Of a DNA stretch of 45,257 nt, positions 6,849 to 16,434 are shown in pieces. The notes under the pieces were generated by a model. That model ran no database searches, had not been told where the DNA came from, and worked only from the letters and a program-made list of their open reading frames with translations. This stretch comes from Janthinobacterium sp. GW456P (GTDB lineage Bacteria; Pseudomonadota; Gammaproteobacteria; Burkholderiales; Burkholderiaceae_D), in NCBI RefSeq assembly GCF_002127655.1, contig NZ_NEHB01000042.1:1-45257 (forward strand), written 5' to 3'. Each line of letters starts with the position of its first letter. Position 1 is the first letter of the stretch. Made by a program: the position numbers and the translations under genes.

Positions 6849-9005
6849 TTAAAAACTGGTCGACAGGCCGGCATAAATGCTGCGGCGGGCACCGTATTGC
6901 GGCGCTCCCACGCCCACGCCGGAACCATCGCGCAGCAGGTACGATTTGTCGAACAGGTTGATCAGGGCCAGCCGTCCTTCCACCTTGCCCACGGGCGTGT
7001 TCTTCCACGTGTGCGTGAGCGCCGTGTTGACGGTGAAGTAACTGGGCAAATGGCCGGAATTCGGCGCGCCACCGTCCGGCGTCATGCGCAGGCCGCTGCC
7101 ATACAGGAAGTCAGCGCTCACTTGCGAATCACCAAAGTGGTAGTGGCCACCACCCGACAGCGTGTATTTCTGGTCATGATCGAGGTAGACATAATTCTTG
7201 CTGATGTAGTTCAACTCATCGGCGCCAAACAGGGCTTGCCCCGAATTGATGTTGCGGCCCTGCGCCTTTTGCGTGCTGGCGTTGAGGAACAGGCCCCAGT
7301 TCTTCTCGCTGTAGATGGCGGACAGTTCCAGGCCCTTGGCGTAGCCGTCCGCATAATTGAATGGCGTCAGGATCAACGCCTGGCCGAACTGGCCTTCGTC
7401 GAGCAGGTTGCTGATCTTTTTATAGTACACGTCGGCCGTCACGGTCAGTTTTGAACTGACTTGATGGCTGATGCCCACGTCGTAGTAATGCGTGCGCTCG
7501 GCCTTGACGTTGTCGGACTGGCCGATTTCCGGCGCATTCGTCGTGTTCGCGTACAGGTCGATGCTCGCTTGCGCGGCCAGTTCCTGCGGCGGCGGCGTGA
7601 AGTAGCGCGAATAGCCGGCGTGCAGGGCCGTGCCTGGCGCGATCTGGTAAGCGAGGTTGACGCGCGGGCTCCATTGCTGCTCGTTCGTGTAGGCCGAGAC
7701 CTTGTCGAAGCGGGCGCCGTAGTTCAGGGTCAGGGGCTTGCTGATATGCCATTCATCCTGCAGGTACACACTGGCCAGGGTGCCCGTCTTGCCGCTGTTG
7801 TCCAGCACCGTGATGGGCGTGGTGGAGGTTTGCGTGCCGTCCAGCGCGGGGAAGACGGCCACCGCGTTGTCGCTGGTCGTCTTCTGGCGCGTGTAGGCCA
7901 GGCCCGCGCGCACGGTGTGGTCCTGCTGCCATTTGTAGCTGATGTCGAACTGGGCGCCGGAAGCGCTGTTCGCGCGGCGCGAGTCCGAGGCCACGCCGTT
8001 GTAGATCAGGTCGCCGATGGCATCGGGCGTGAAGTGCAGTTGCGAATACTGGTGGAAGGCCGACAGCTGGTAATTGACGTCGCCCAGGCTTTTTTGCAGC
8101 GACAGCACGAGAAAACGGTTCACTTCGCGCTGGTTTTCATTCAGCTGCGATGACGGCAAGGTGGACGTGCCCGCCTGCGCGTCGCTGTGGCCGGCCAGCG
8201 AGAAGCCCGGTGCCTGGTCCGGGTTGTTCGGGATCTGGAAGCGGCCGCTATACGTGCCGAACATGGCGCCCAGGCGGGTATTGTCATCGAGGAAATACGA
8301 CAGGCTGCCGAAGGTTTTATTCTGGCGCGTTTTGTCGTGCAGGGCGCTGCGCGTGGCTTGCGGGTTTTCCACGCCCAGTGCATTGCCCAGATAGCTGCCG
8401 GACAGGTAGTAATTGAACTTGCCCACGCTGCCGAAAAATTCGGCACTCGGCTCCACGTGGTCGTGGCTGCCGAGCATGATGCCGATGCGCCCGCCAGGCG
8501 TCAGTCCGCCCTCCTTCGTTTCAATATCGACGATGCCCGCCGTGCGCAGGCCGAACTGGGCCGGCAAGGCGCCCGTCATGAAATCGGTCTTGTCGATCAA
8601 TCGCGTGTCGATCGACTGGCCGAAGCCGCTGATGCTTTCCGGCAGTTGCACGCCATTGATGCGGTATTGCACGTTGGCATGATCGTCGCGCACGTGCAGG
8701 GCGCCGGAACCCTTCGAATCCTGCGACACGCCCGGCAGGCGCAGCAGCACTTCATTGAACGGCGTGTTGTCGCCCTGGCCCAGCATGTCGACCATGTGGC
8801 TGTCGATGCTGTAGATGGTGGTGCCGACCTTCGGCGACAGCTCGATGCGCGCGCTTTTCAGGTGGGCGGACGTGACTTCCACCTTTTGCATGTCTGGCGG
8901 GGCGGCATCGCTACTGGCTTCGGCAGGCTCGGCGGCGTGGGCGGAAACGGTAAACAGGCTGGCAAGGGCGAGCGACAGCGCGCTCAGGCGTGGTGTGTGT
9001 TGCAT
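6849..9005 (-). CDS. TonB-dependent outer-membrane receptor
   Basis: 718 residues with a signal peptide (cleavage near residue 24, AHA/AEP). A plug domain follows (about 45-170: VGTTIYSID, LLRLPGVSQDS, YRINGVQLPES, FGLRTAGIVDIETKEGG). A beta-barrel of alternating aromatic strands ends in SIYAGLSTSF with the terminal Phe used in outer-membrane insertion. It imports a large substrate with TonB energy; no substrate-specific motif is visible. ATG 9005 has GAGG upstream; the apparent longer frame starts with TTG. A small CxxC membrane protein gene lies 100 bases upstream on the same strand, so co-transcription is possible. Confidence 0.93.
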   Translation of the reverse strand: MQHTPRLSALSLALASLFTVSAHAAEPAEASSDAAPPDMQKVEVTSAHLKSARIELSPKVGTTIYSIDSHMVDMLGQGDNTPFNEVLLRLPGVSQDSKGSGALHVRDDHANVQYRINGVQLPESISGFGQSIDTRLIDKTDFMTGALPAQFGLRTAGIVDIETKEGGLTPGGRIGIMLGSHDHVEPSAEFFGSVGKFNYYLSGSYLGNALGVENPQATRSALHDKTRQNKTFGSLSYFLDDNTRLGAMFGTYSGRFQIPNNPDQAPGFSLAGHSDAQAGTSTLPSSQLNENQREVNRFLVLSLQKSLGDVNYQLSAFHQYSQLHFTPDAIGDLIYNGVASDSRRANSASGAQFDISYKWQQDHTVRAGLAYTRQKTTSDNAVAVFPALDGTQTSTTPITVLDNSGKTGTLASVYLQDEWHISKPLTLNYGARFDKVSAYTNEQQWSPRVNLAYQIAPGTALHAGYSRYFTPPPQELAAQASIDLYANTTNAPEIGQSDNVKAERTHYYDVGISHQVSSKLTVTADVYYKKISNLLDEGQFGQALILTPFNYADGYAKGLELSAIYSEKNWGLFLNASTQKAQGRNINSGQALFGADELNYISKNYVYLDHDQKYTLSGGGHYHFGDSQVSADFLYGSGLRMTPDGGAPNSGHLPSYFTVNTALTHTWKNTPVGKVEGRLALINLFDKSYLLRDGSGVGVGAPQYGARRSIYAGLSTSF

Positions 9006-9105
9006 GGTAAACCTCAAAAATAGTCAACGCCAGGCGGCCCGGCGCGCATGCGGAGAACGCGGCGCGCGGCGGTGCAGCCTGAAAAAGGATAAAACGGCGT
9101 GGGAA

Positions 9106-9444
9106 CTACAGGGAGGCGGCAGGCGGGCCGCGCACGGGCGGCAGGATGAGGGCGGCGACGGGCGCCAGGGCAGCGGGCGCGAGGGCCAGCAGGCGGTACG
9201 GCAGTAACTGGGCGGGCGGTTCGGCGATGGCCGGCGGCACGGCGATGTCGGCCACCTTGTCGATGACCGTGGCGCACAGCGCGCACTCTTCCGCGTCGAG
9301 CATCGTCTTGTGCAGGTGCGATGCCGCCGTCGACAGCAGGAACACGAGGGCCAGCGCACTGAACAGCGCCACGCACAGCTGCCACGGCGTGCGCGCGAGG
9401 GCGGACGCCGGGTAAGGCTTGCGGGATGGCTGGCGGGAAGACAT
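9106..9444 (-). CDS. Small membrane protein with periplasmic CxxC (DUF2946-like?)
   Basis: 112 residues. A basic N-terminus is followed by one hydrophobic segment (about 22-42), then HLHKTMLDAEECALC with two Cys spaced CxxC plus nearby His, a helix, and a Pro/Ala-rich hydrophobic C-terminal segment. The size and the TM-then-His/Cys pattern recall DUF2946 proteins, often found beside TonB receptors and copper or other metal genes, but the match is weak and from memory. Its place directly upstream of the TonB receptor suggests a shared task such as metal handling. Function unknown. Confidence 0.65.
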   Translation of the reverse strand: MSSRQPSRKPYPASALARTPWQLCVALFSALALVFLLSTAASHLHKTMLDAEECALCATVIDKVADIAVPPAIAEPPAQLLPYRLLALAPAALAPVAALILPPVRGPPAASL

Positions 9445-9511
9445 GGGCGCATAGTAGCAAGAAAATCGCCGCCTTGTCAGCGCTTGTTGCGTGATTTGCG
9501 CTGGAGCGGGC

Positions 9512-10333
9512 TTACACGGTGGCGCGCAGCTCGCGCGGCGAGAGGCCGTAGCGCTGGCGGAAACGGGCCGCGAAGCGCGACGGCGAGGCGTAGCCGCAGG
9601 CGGCCGCGATGTCGCCGATGGGCAGGATGCCAGATTGCAATTCCTGCAAGGCCAGTCCCAGCCGCACGTCTTCCAGGATGGCGCGGAAATGCCGCTGTTC
9701 CAGGGCCAGCTGGCGGCGCAGGGTGGAGGCGCCCAAGTGCAGCTGGCTGGCGACCTTGGCCACGCTCCAGTCGGCGCCCGGGTCCAGCAGCAGCACTTGC
9801 TGCACGCGCGCGGCCAGCGGATCGCGGCGGTCCAGCAGCAGCGGGCCGCAATGGCCGCCCAAGGCCAGGGCCAGCAGCAAGCCTTCCGCCTGGTGCGCCA
9901 GCAGCGCGGGCGGTGTGTTACTCGCCAGGCTGGCCGTCAGCTGGTTCCAGGCCAGCGCCGCATGCGTGTCGAGCGGCACGCACAGGCTGGCCGTGGCCGC
10001 CTGGCGCAGCTGCTTGTCGACGAGGCTGCCATGGCGCGCGCGGAAACGGGCGATCAGGGCCGGCGAAAAACTCAGCACTTCCGCCCGGTAGCCTTGCGCG
10101 TCAGGCAGGTTGGCCACGCCCAGTTCCTGCCCGGCCGGCATCAGCACCACGTCGGTGGTCGTGGCGCGGGCCTGGCGCGCGCCCCATTCCAGCAGCTTGG
10201 CTCCTTGCCGCACGCGGCACAGGGCGCTCTGGAAGACGGGCACGCGGCGCAGGGTTTGCGCGCGGCGCGCCTCGATGGTGCCGTGGGCGATGCGCAGCTC
10301 GCTCAAGGCCACCGCGTCCATCTCATCTGCCAT
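9512..10333 (-). CDS. AraC-family transcriptional regulator
   Basis: 273 residues. The C-terminal 90 residues have the two HTH motifs of AraC/XylS proteins (WSVAKVASQLHLGASTLRRQL and IGDIAAACGYASPSRFAARFRQRYGLSPRELR). The N-terminal part (1-160) is a cupin-like sensor seen in the ExsA/'AraC_N' type. ATG 10333 overlaps the end of the upstream PEBP gene by 11 bases, so the two are translationally coupled and probably co-regulated. It may control the PEBP gene or the neighbouring TonB receptor; this is inference from position. Confidence 0.88.
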   Translation of the reverse strand: MADEMDAVALSELRIAHGTIEARRAQTLRRVPVFQSALCRVRQGAKLLEWGARQARATTTDVVLMPAGQELGVANLPDAQGYRAEVLSFSPALIARFRARHGSLVDKQLRQAATASLCVPLDTHAALAWNQLTASLASNTPPALLAHQAEGLLLALALGGHCGPLLLDRRDPLAARVQQVLLLDPGADWSVAKVASQLHLGASTLRRQLALEQRHFRAILEDVRLGLALQELQSGILPIGDIAAACGYASPSRFAARFRQRYGLSPRELRATV

Positions 10334-10868
10334 ACAGTCCCGTCAGTTGCGCCTTGCCCAGCGCGTTGGCATTGAGCATGTAGCCGAGCATGGCGCCGCT
10401 GGCGTGCTGGTCCAGGGGCAGCTTGTCCACGCTCAATGCCCAGACCGTGATCTGGTAGCGGTGGGCCTTGTCGCCGGGCGGCGGGCAGGCGCCGCCGTAG
10501 GCGCTGGCGCCGAAATCATTGCGCCCCTGCACGGCACCGGCCGGCAGGGTGCTGGCCGTGGCGCCGCCCGGCAAGGAGGTAGTGATGGCGGGCATATTGA
10601 ACACGCTCCAGTGCCACCAGCCGCTGCCCGTGGGCGCGTCCGGGTCGTACACGGTGATGGCGTAGCTTTTGGTGCCGGCCGGCGCATTGCTCCATGACAA
10701 TTGCGGCGACAGGTTGCCGCCCGTGCAGCCGAAGCCCTGGAATACTTGCGCGGGCGCCAGGCGCTGGCCGGGGGCGATGTCGGTGCTGGTCACCGTGAAA
10801 TCGGCGGCGTGGGCGCCCAGGTGCAGAGCGAGGCCCAGCGTGACGGCGAGGAAGCGGGAGGCGGTCAT
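10323..10868 (-). CDS. YbhB/YbcL-family PEBP-like protein, exported
   Basis: 181 residues with a signal peptide (about 1-21, HLGAHA/ADF). The mature part has the phosphatidylethanolamine-binding-protein fold signatures: GGNLSPQLSW, YDPDAPTGSGWWHW and the Gly/Pro-rich GGACPPPGDKAHRY loop that form the anion-binding pocket. Bacterial members are periplasmic or cytosolic proteins of poorly known role, in some cases linked to kinase inhibition. AAGGAAA lies just upstream of ATG 10868. It is the first gene of a two-gene unit with the AraC regulator. Confidence 0.9.
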   Translation of the reverse strand: MTASRFLAVTLGLALHLGAHAADFTVTSTDIAPGQRLAPAQVFQGFGCTGGNLSPQLSWSNAPAGTKSYAITVYDPDAPTGSGWWHWSVFNMPAITTSLPGGATASTLPAGAVQGRNDFGASAYGGACPPPGDKAHRYQITVWALSVDKLPLDQHASGAMLGYMLNANALGKAQLTGLYGR

Positions 10869-10884
10869 AATTTTCCTTTCGATA

Positions 10885-10912
10885 AGTATAGGGGAAAGTG
10901 TATGCCGCGCAA
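10885..10912 (-). promoter_or_regulatory. Putative promoter of the PEBP-araC unit
   Basis: On the minus strand TTGCGC (10912-10907), a 16-base spacer and TATACT (10890-10885) resemble a sigma-70 promoter 17 bases before the PEBP start codon. The rest of the 215-base gap to the PepSY gene shows no ORF or strong hairpin. Confidence 0.5.
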
Positions 10913-11083
10913 CATAACCGCGCGATGCCGATACGCTCGCTGATCGTGCCGAAACGCTCGTTTTCTCTTATTTCCAATGTTTCCATGAGCGTGTTGTGTC
11001 GTTTGTCGCTTTCTGACCGTGCATGATTTTCACTGTGGGGCTTTCATGCTATCGTTTCGCAGCCCAAATTTCCCAAAGTTTCC

Positions 11084-12241
11084 ATGTCCCGACGCCCGAT
11101 CAAGTGGTTGCTCAGTAAACTGCACCTGTATGCTGCGCTGTGGTTCGGCGCCCTGTTCGTCCTGCTGGGCTTGACGGGTTCCGCCATCGCCTGGATGCCG
11201 GAGCTCGACGCGTATCTGAATCCCAACTTGTTGCAGGCGAGCACGCCCGCGCCTGGCCAGGTGTTCCAGGTGACGCCGCGCACGGTGCAGGCGGTGGTGG
11301 ACCGGCTCGCGGCGGACCCCGCCTACGGCAAGCCGAGCCAGCTCAATCCGCCCGCCGACGCGCGCGACGTGTATGTGGCCTCGTACCGCCAGCCAAACAA
11401 AGCTTCTGTCTTCAGCCAGGCCATCGTGCGCCAGGTGATGGTCGACCCCTACACCTGGCAAGTCAAAGGCGAGCGCGACTGGGGGCGCTTCGGCCTCACG
11501 CGCCCATTGCTGATGTCGGGCATGTTTCATTTGCACCGTTATTTATTGTCCGGTGACGTGGGCAAGACCATCACGGGGATTTCCGGCGTGCTGTTGCTGC
11601 TGATGGCCTTGAGCGGCATCTGCCTGTGGTGGCCGCGCCTGCAGTGGACGGCGGTCAAGCGCGCGCTGACCGTGTCGCATGGCGGCTCCTGGCCACGCTT
11701 CAATTACACGTTTCACAAGGCGGCCGGTTTCTTTGCCGCGCCCGTGCTGGCCATGCTCGCCTTTTCCGGCATCTATTTCAATTTGCCGCAATTGATCGTG
11801 CCCTTGGTGGAGCTGGTGTCGGCGGTGCCGGACACGGCAAAATTGAAAAATGTGGCCCGGGATGGCGCCCTGCTCGATGCGGGCCAGGCCATGGCCGCCG
11901 CGCAGCAGCTGTATCCGCAGGCGCGCGTGTCGCGCATCGTGCTGCCGGCGAAAAAGGACCAGCCGTACGACGTGCGCGTGCGCCAGCCCGGTGAAATCGC
12001 CCACGGCGACGGCGCCACGCGCATCACTCTCGATGCGCGCAGCGGCTTGCCCCTGCGCATACGCGATCCCTTGCGGGCGCCGGCCGGAGATGTTTTCCTG
12101 GGCTGGCAATTCCCCCTGCATTCGGGCCAGGCGTTCGGCGTGGCCGGGCGCAGTTTTATCACCCTGTTCGGCCTGATGCCCTTGCTGTTCATGCTGACGG
12201 GGACGCTGGTGTGGTGGAAACGGCGGCGCGGCCGGAAATAG
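11084..12241 (+). CDS. PepSY-associated transmembrane protein
   Basis: 385 residues, of the PepSY_TM type. TM1 is at about 15-37, a periplasmic domain runs at 50-150, then TM2 about 165-187, TM3 about 205-232, a second PepSY-like periplasmic domain 245-345, and TM4 near the end (LFGLMPLLFMLTGTLVWW) followed by a basic tail. Motifs such as KLHLYAALWFG, HLHRYLL and FHKAAGFFAAPV match the family's conserved His/aromatic positions. Members are linked to iron reduction and siderophore iron release at the inner membrane, for example near TonB receptors. The TonB receptor 2 kb away is a possible partner but not in the same operon. No clear Fur box was seen. Confidence 0.88.
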   Translation: MSRRPIKWLLSKLHLYAALWFGALFVLLGLTGSAIAWMPELDAYLNPNLLQASTPAPGQVFQVTPRTVQAVVDRLAADPAYGKPSQLNPPADARDVYVASYRQPNKASVFSQAIVRQVMVDPYTWQVKGERDWGRFGLTRPLLMSGMFHLHRYLLSGDVGKTITGISGVLLLLMALSGICLWWPRLQWTAVKRALTVSHGGSWPRFNYTFHKAAGFFAAPVLAMLAFSGIYFNLPQLIVPLVELVSAVPDTAKLKNVARDGALLDAGQAMAAAQQLYPQARVSRIVLPAKKDQPYDVRVRQPGEIAHGDGATRITLDARSGLPLRIRDPLRAPAGDVFLGWQFPLHSGQAFGVAGRSFITLFGLMPLLFMLTGTLVWWKRRRGRK

Positions 12242-12331
12242 GCGGGCGCCAAACCGATGCGGGGAAAGTTGCTATCATCATAGTATTTTCCGGCAGATCC
12301 GCTGTCCGGACTCACCCGCACAAGGACCAGC

Positions 12332-12754
12332 ATGAGCAATCCCGACATCACCGTAGCAATGTTGAATGAACGCGGCACCGGCCGCCTGCCCGGCCACCTG
12401 GGCATCGTCATCACGGACGTGGGCGACGGCCAGCTGACGGCGGAATTGCCCGTGTTGCCGCATCTGCTGGCGCCGAATGGCTATCTGCACGCGGGCAGCG
12501 TGGTGACCCTGGCCGACACGGCGTCCGGCTACGGCTGCATCGTCAACCTGCCCGAGGGCGCGAGCAATTTTACGACCATCGAACTGAAGTCGAATCACCT
12601 GGGCACGGCCCGCGAAGGCACGCTGACCTGCACGGCGAAAGTCGAGCACAAGGGCCGCAACACGCAAGTGTGGGATGCCGTGGTGAAAAGCAAGGAAACG
12701 GGCAAGACGATTGCCCTGTTCCGCTGCACGCAGATGATTCTGTATCCCAAATAA
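12332..12754 (+). CDS. PaaI-family hotdog thioesterase
   Basis: 140 residues with a single hotdog domain. The conserved helix NGYLHAGSVVTLADTASGYGC carries the expected active-site region of the YbgC/PaaI group, and the following strand NFTTIELKSNHLGTAREGTL is typical. It should hydrolyse acyl-CoA or aryl-CoA thioesters; the substrate is unknown. It stands alone between the PepSY gene and the convergent anti-sigma gene. Confidence 0.9.
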   Translation: MSNPDITVAMLNERGTGRLPGHLGIVITDVGDGQLTAELPVLPHLLAPNGYLHAGSVVTLADTASGYGCIVNLPEGASNFTTIELKSNHLGTAREGTLTCTAKVEHKGRNTQVWDAVVKSKETGKTIALFRCTQMILYPK

Positions 12755-12756
12755 GC

Positions 12757-13452
12757 TTAAATTTTTACCCAGTTACCTTTATACAAAACGGGTCCCGTCG
12801 GTCCGTTCGGATTCGGCGAACCGCCTTTTGGCTCCAGGGTAACGGCCAGCAAGGCCACGTCGTTGCCGATGGCGCGCTGGGACAAGGCCAGTTTAACGTT
12901 GCCCTTGTCGGCCAGCAAGCCGAGGGAGCGCGGGTTGCCGCTTTTCGGCACGGCCCACAGTTCCAGGTCGCGATCGGCAGGCACGGGCGCATTGCCCACC
13001 ATACGCACCTCGAGCGCGCCGTGGCGGCTGTCGGCCGTCAGCAGCATGGCCGTTTGCGCCTTCTCGTCCGTCAGGCTGGCGACATAGCTGATCTGCGGCG
13101 CGTCCATCACGCGCGTGGCCACGACGATCACCAGCAGCGCGGCGATGGCGCTCGAAGCCATGCCCAGCGTACGCCAGAACGACAGCGCATCGCGGAACAG
13201 GGACCAGCCGCCTTGCGGCTTCAGGTGCAGGCGCTGCTCGATCTGCTGCCACACGCGCTTGGGCGGTGCCACGGGCGTGGCGAACTCCGCCATCGGTTCC
13301 AGGCGCTGGCGCCATTCGGCCGTGATATTGCGCAAATCGGCGTCGTTGTGCAGCCAGCCTTCGAAACGCCGCCGCGCGCCCCCTTTCAGGGTGCCCAGCA
13401 CGTATTCGGACGCCAGTTTCTGGCGCAGGGTGTCATTGCCGCGGATATTCAT
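12757..13452 (-). CDS. Anti-sigma factor with RskA-type C-terminal domain
   Basis: 231 residues. The N-terminal part (1-75: LRQKLASEYVLGTLKGGARRRFEGWL) is the sigma-binding region of RskA-like anti-sigma factors, lacking the His/Cys zinc set. One TM helix (about 105-125, LGMASSAIAALLVIVVATRV) follows, then the RskA domain in the periplasm (LELWAVPKSGNPRSLGLL, ending GPTGPVLYKGNWVKI). It holds the adjacent ECF sigma factor at the membrane until a signal leads to its release. ATG 13452 overlaps the sigma stop (ATGA), showing translational coupling. A longer open frame upstream is antisense-like and rejected. Confidence 0.92.
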   Translation of the reverse strand: MNIRGNDTLRQKLASEYVLGTLKGGARRRFEGWLHNDADLRNITAEWRQRLEPMAEFATPVAPPKRVWQQIEQRLHLKPQGGWSLFRDALSFWRTLGMASSAIAALLVIVVATRVMDAPQISYVASLTDEKAQTAMLLTADSRHGALEVRMVGNAPVPADRDLELWAVPKSGNPRSLGLLADKGNVKLALSQRAIGNDVALLAVTLEPKGGSPNPNGPTGPVLYKGNWVKI

Positions 13453-14039
13453 GATGCCTCCCGTTTTGCCAGGCACGTGCGCAGCCGTTCCAGGCTGCGG
13501 CGTATCCACGTCTTCACGGTGCCGATCGGCAACGACATCTGCTGCGCCACTTCGCTGTGCGACAGGTCGTGATAGAACGCCAGGGCGACCACCTGCCGGT
13601 GCAGCCCTTCCAGGGCGGACATGCAAAACGCCAGCGCCTTGGCGTCACCGCTCAGCTGCAGTGATTCGATCGGCGTGGCCTGGGGGTCTCGGAGTGCATT
13701 CATGACTTCGCTATCAAACTGTTCGGCATCGATTTCCACGGTATCGTCGCTGCGCCGCAACACATCGAACGCCTTGTTGCGCACGATGGTGGCCATCCAG
13801 GTCATCGGCGCGGCCAGATGGCTCTGGTAAGCGGCGGCGTTGTTCCAGATGGCGACGAACCCCTCTTGCAAGGCTTCTTCAGCAAGCTCTTGCTTATGCA
13901 ATATACGCAGCGCGAAGCCGAACAGTTTCGATGAGGTGGAGTTATATAGCTGGCGGAACGCCGTGGCGTCCTTGTTCCCGGTGGCAAGCAGCCAGGTTTT
14001 CAGTTGCTGCGGGTCGAGCGATTGAGCGGCTGGGGACAC
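13449..14039 (-). CDS. ECF-family RNA polymerase sigma factor (SigK-like)
   Basis: 196 residues. Region 2 (about 25-95: FRQLYNSTSSKLFGFALRIL, AEEALQEGFVAIWNNA, TWMATIVRNKAFDVLRR) and region 4 (about 130-190: LHRQVVALAFYHDLSHSEVAQQM and IGTVKTWIRRSLERLR) are complete. It directs transcription of a stress regulon that cannot be deduced here. The start codon is GTG at 14039 with GAAGG a few bases upstream. It overlaps its anti-sigma gene by four bases and is the first gene of the pair. Confidence 0.95.
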   Translation of the reverse strand: MSPAAQSLDPQQLKTWLLATGNKDATAFRQLYNSTSSKLFGFALRILHKQELAEEALQEGFVAIWNNAAAYQSHLAAPMTWMATIVRNKAFDVLRRSDDTVEIDAEQFDSEVMNALRDPQATPIESLQLSGDAKALAFCMSALEGLHRQVVALAFYHDLSHSEVAQQMSLPIGTVKTWIRRSLERLRTCLAKREAS

Positions 14040-14126
14040 GGCAGGCCTTCAAAAGGTGAATGGGATCACGCCTGGGAAGGTTATAACAAGTTGGCAACCT
14101 TTAGCAACAAGGTTTTGTGCCGGCCC

Positions 14127-14648
14127 TTAACCGGCCAGCGCGGACTCCAGCAACTTGTGCAGTTCGGCAAATTCCGGCTTGCCCACATAGCGCTTGAGGA
14201 TCTTGCCCTGCTTGTCGAGCACGAAGGTCGTGGGCGTAAGCGCCACGTCGCCATAGGCCTTGGCCGCCTCGCCCGTCACGTCGAGCGCCACCTTGAACGG
14301 CAACTGGCGCGTTTCGGCGAAGTTCAGCACGTAGTTGGCCGGATCGTATTTCATGGCCACGGCCACGAATTCCAGGCCCTGCCCCTTGTATTTGTTGTAG
14401 GTGTCGACCATTTCCGGCATTTCCGCCACGCAAGTGGTGCACGAGGTGGCCCAGAAATTGACCATCACCACCTTGCCGCGCAGGCTCGCCGAGGAAATTT
14501 TTTCGCCATGGATGCCGTGGAAGGTCACGTCCGGCGCGCTTTGCTTGTTGTTCAGCGACAGATAGCCGGCCGCCGCCACGCCCGCCACGCAGACGGCGAT
14601 CAGGGCGGGCTTGATCCAGGACTTGCTTGCGGAGGGCGAAGTTGACAT
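14127..14648 (-). CDS. TlpA/ResA-like membrane-anchored thioredoxin
   Basis: 173 residues. An N-terminal signal-anchor (about 11-32) leads to a periplasmic thioredoxin fold with active site C70-TT-C73 in WATSCTTC and the cis-proline loop LTPTTFV. Proteins of this type reduce disulfides, for example in cytochrome c maturation or copper-site assembly. There are no ccm genes nearby, so the client is unknown. It lies alone between the sigma and dolP clusters, all on the minus strand. Confidence 0.93.
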   Translation of the reverse strand: MSTSPSASKSWIKPALIAVCVAGVAAAGYLSLNNKQSAPDVTFHGIHGEKISSASLRGKVVMVNFWATSCTTCVAEMPEMVDTYNKYKGQGLEFVAVAMKYDPANYVLNFAETRQLPFKVALDVTGEAAKAYGDVALTPTTFVLDKQGKILKRYVGKPEFAELHKLLESALAG

Positions 14649-14730
14649 GGTTTTTACTTGGGTAGCGCGACGATGCGTCCATTATAGACGCATCGTCAGT
14701 CTGGCGCCGTAGGTCAAACGGCGGAGGCGT

Positions 14731-16063
<1,333 letters not shown>

Positions 16064-16423
16064 TTACATATCGAGGATGTTCTTCAGCCAGCTGATGCGC
16101 CCGCCATCGATGGCCAGCGCGTCGAAGCGGCACGGCGGCACGGTTTTTTGTCCCAGCAGCCAGGTTTGCGCCGCCACCACCATGCGCCGCTGCTTGGCCG
16201 GCGTGATGCTGGCCAGGGCGCCGCCGAAGGCCGCGCTGCTGCGCAGCCGCACTTCGACGAAGACGATGCACGGCCCATCGCGCATGATCAGGTCCAGCTC
16301 GCCGCCCTTGCACAGATAATTGCGTTGCAACAGCACCAAGCCTTGCAGCAGCAGATACGCGAGCGCATCGTCTTCCCCCTGCCGTCCCCGTTCCCGTTTG
16401 TTCCAGAAAGCGAAGGGCGGCAT
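16064..16423 (-). CDS. yraN: UPF0102 (YraN) family nuclease-like protein
   Basis: 119 residues, the usual length. It has the PD-(D/E)XK-like core of the family: GRQGEDDALAYLLLQG, then GGELDLIMRDG and VFVEVRLRSS, where E, D and E-x-K/R positions form the predicted active site. The last position is R rather than the more usual K. Function is unproven; a role in DNA processing is often suggested. It lies between lpoA and the SIS gene in one operon. Confidence 0.92.
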   Translation of the reverse strand: MPPFAFWNKRERGRQGEDDALAYLLLQGLVLLQRNYLCKGGELDLIMRDGPCIVFVEVRLRSSAAFGGALASITPAKQRRMVVAAQTWLLGQKTVPPCRFDALAIDGGRISWLKNILDM

Positions 16424-16434
16424 GGCGCGTGTCC

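Noticed and set aside
13453..13626. Upstream extension of the anti-sigma gene
   Set aside because: It overlaps the sigma-factor gene in another frame; ATG 13452 with the ATGA overlap fits better.
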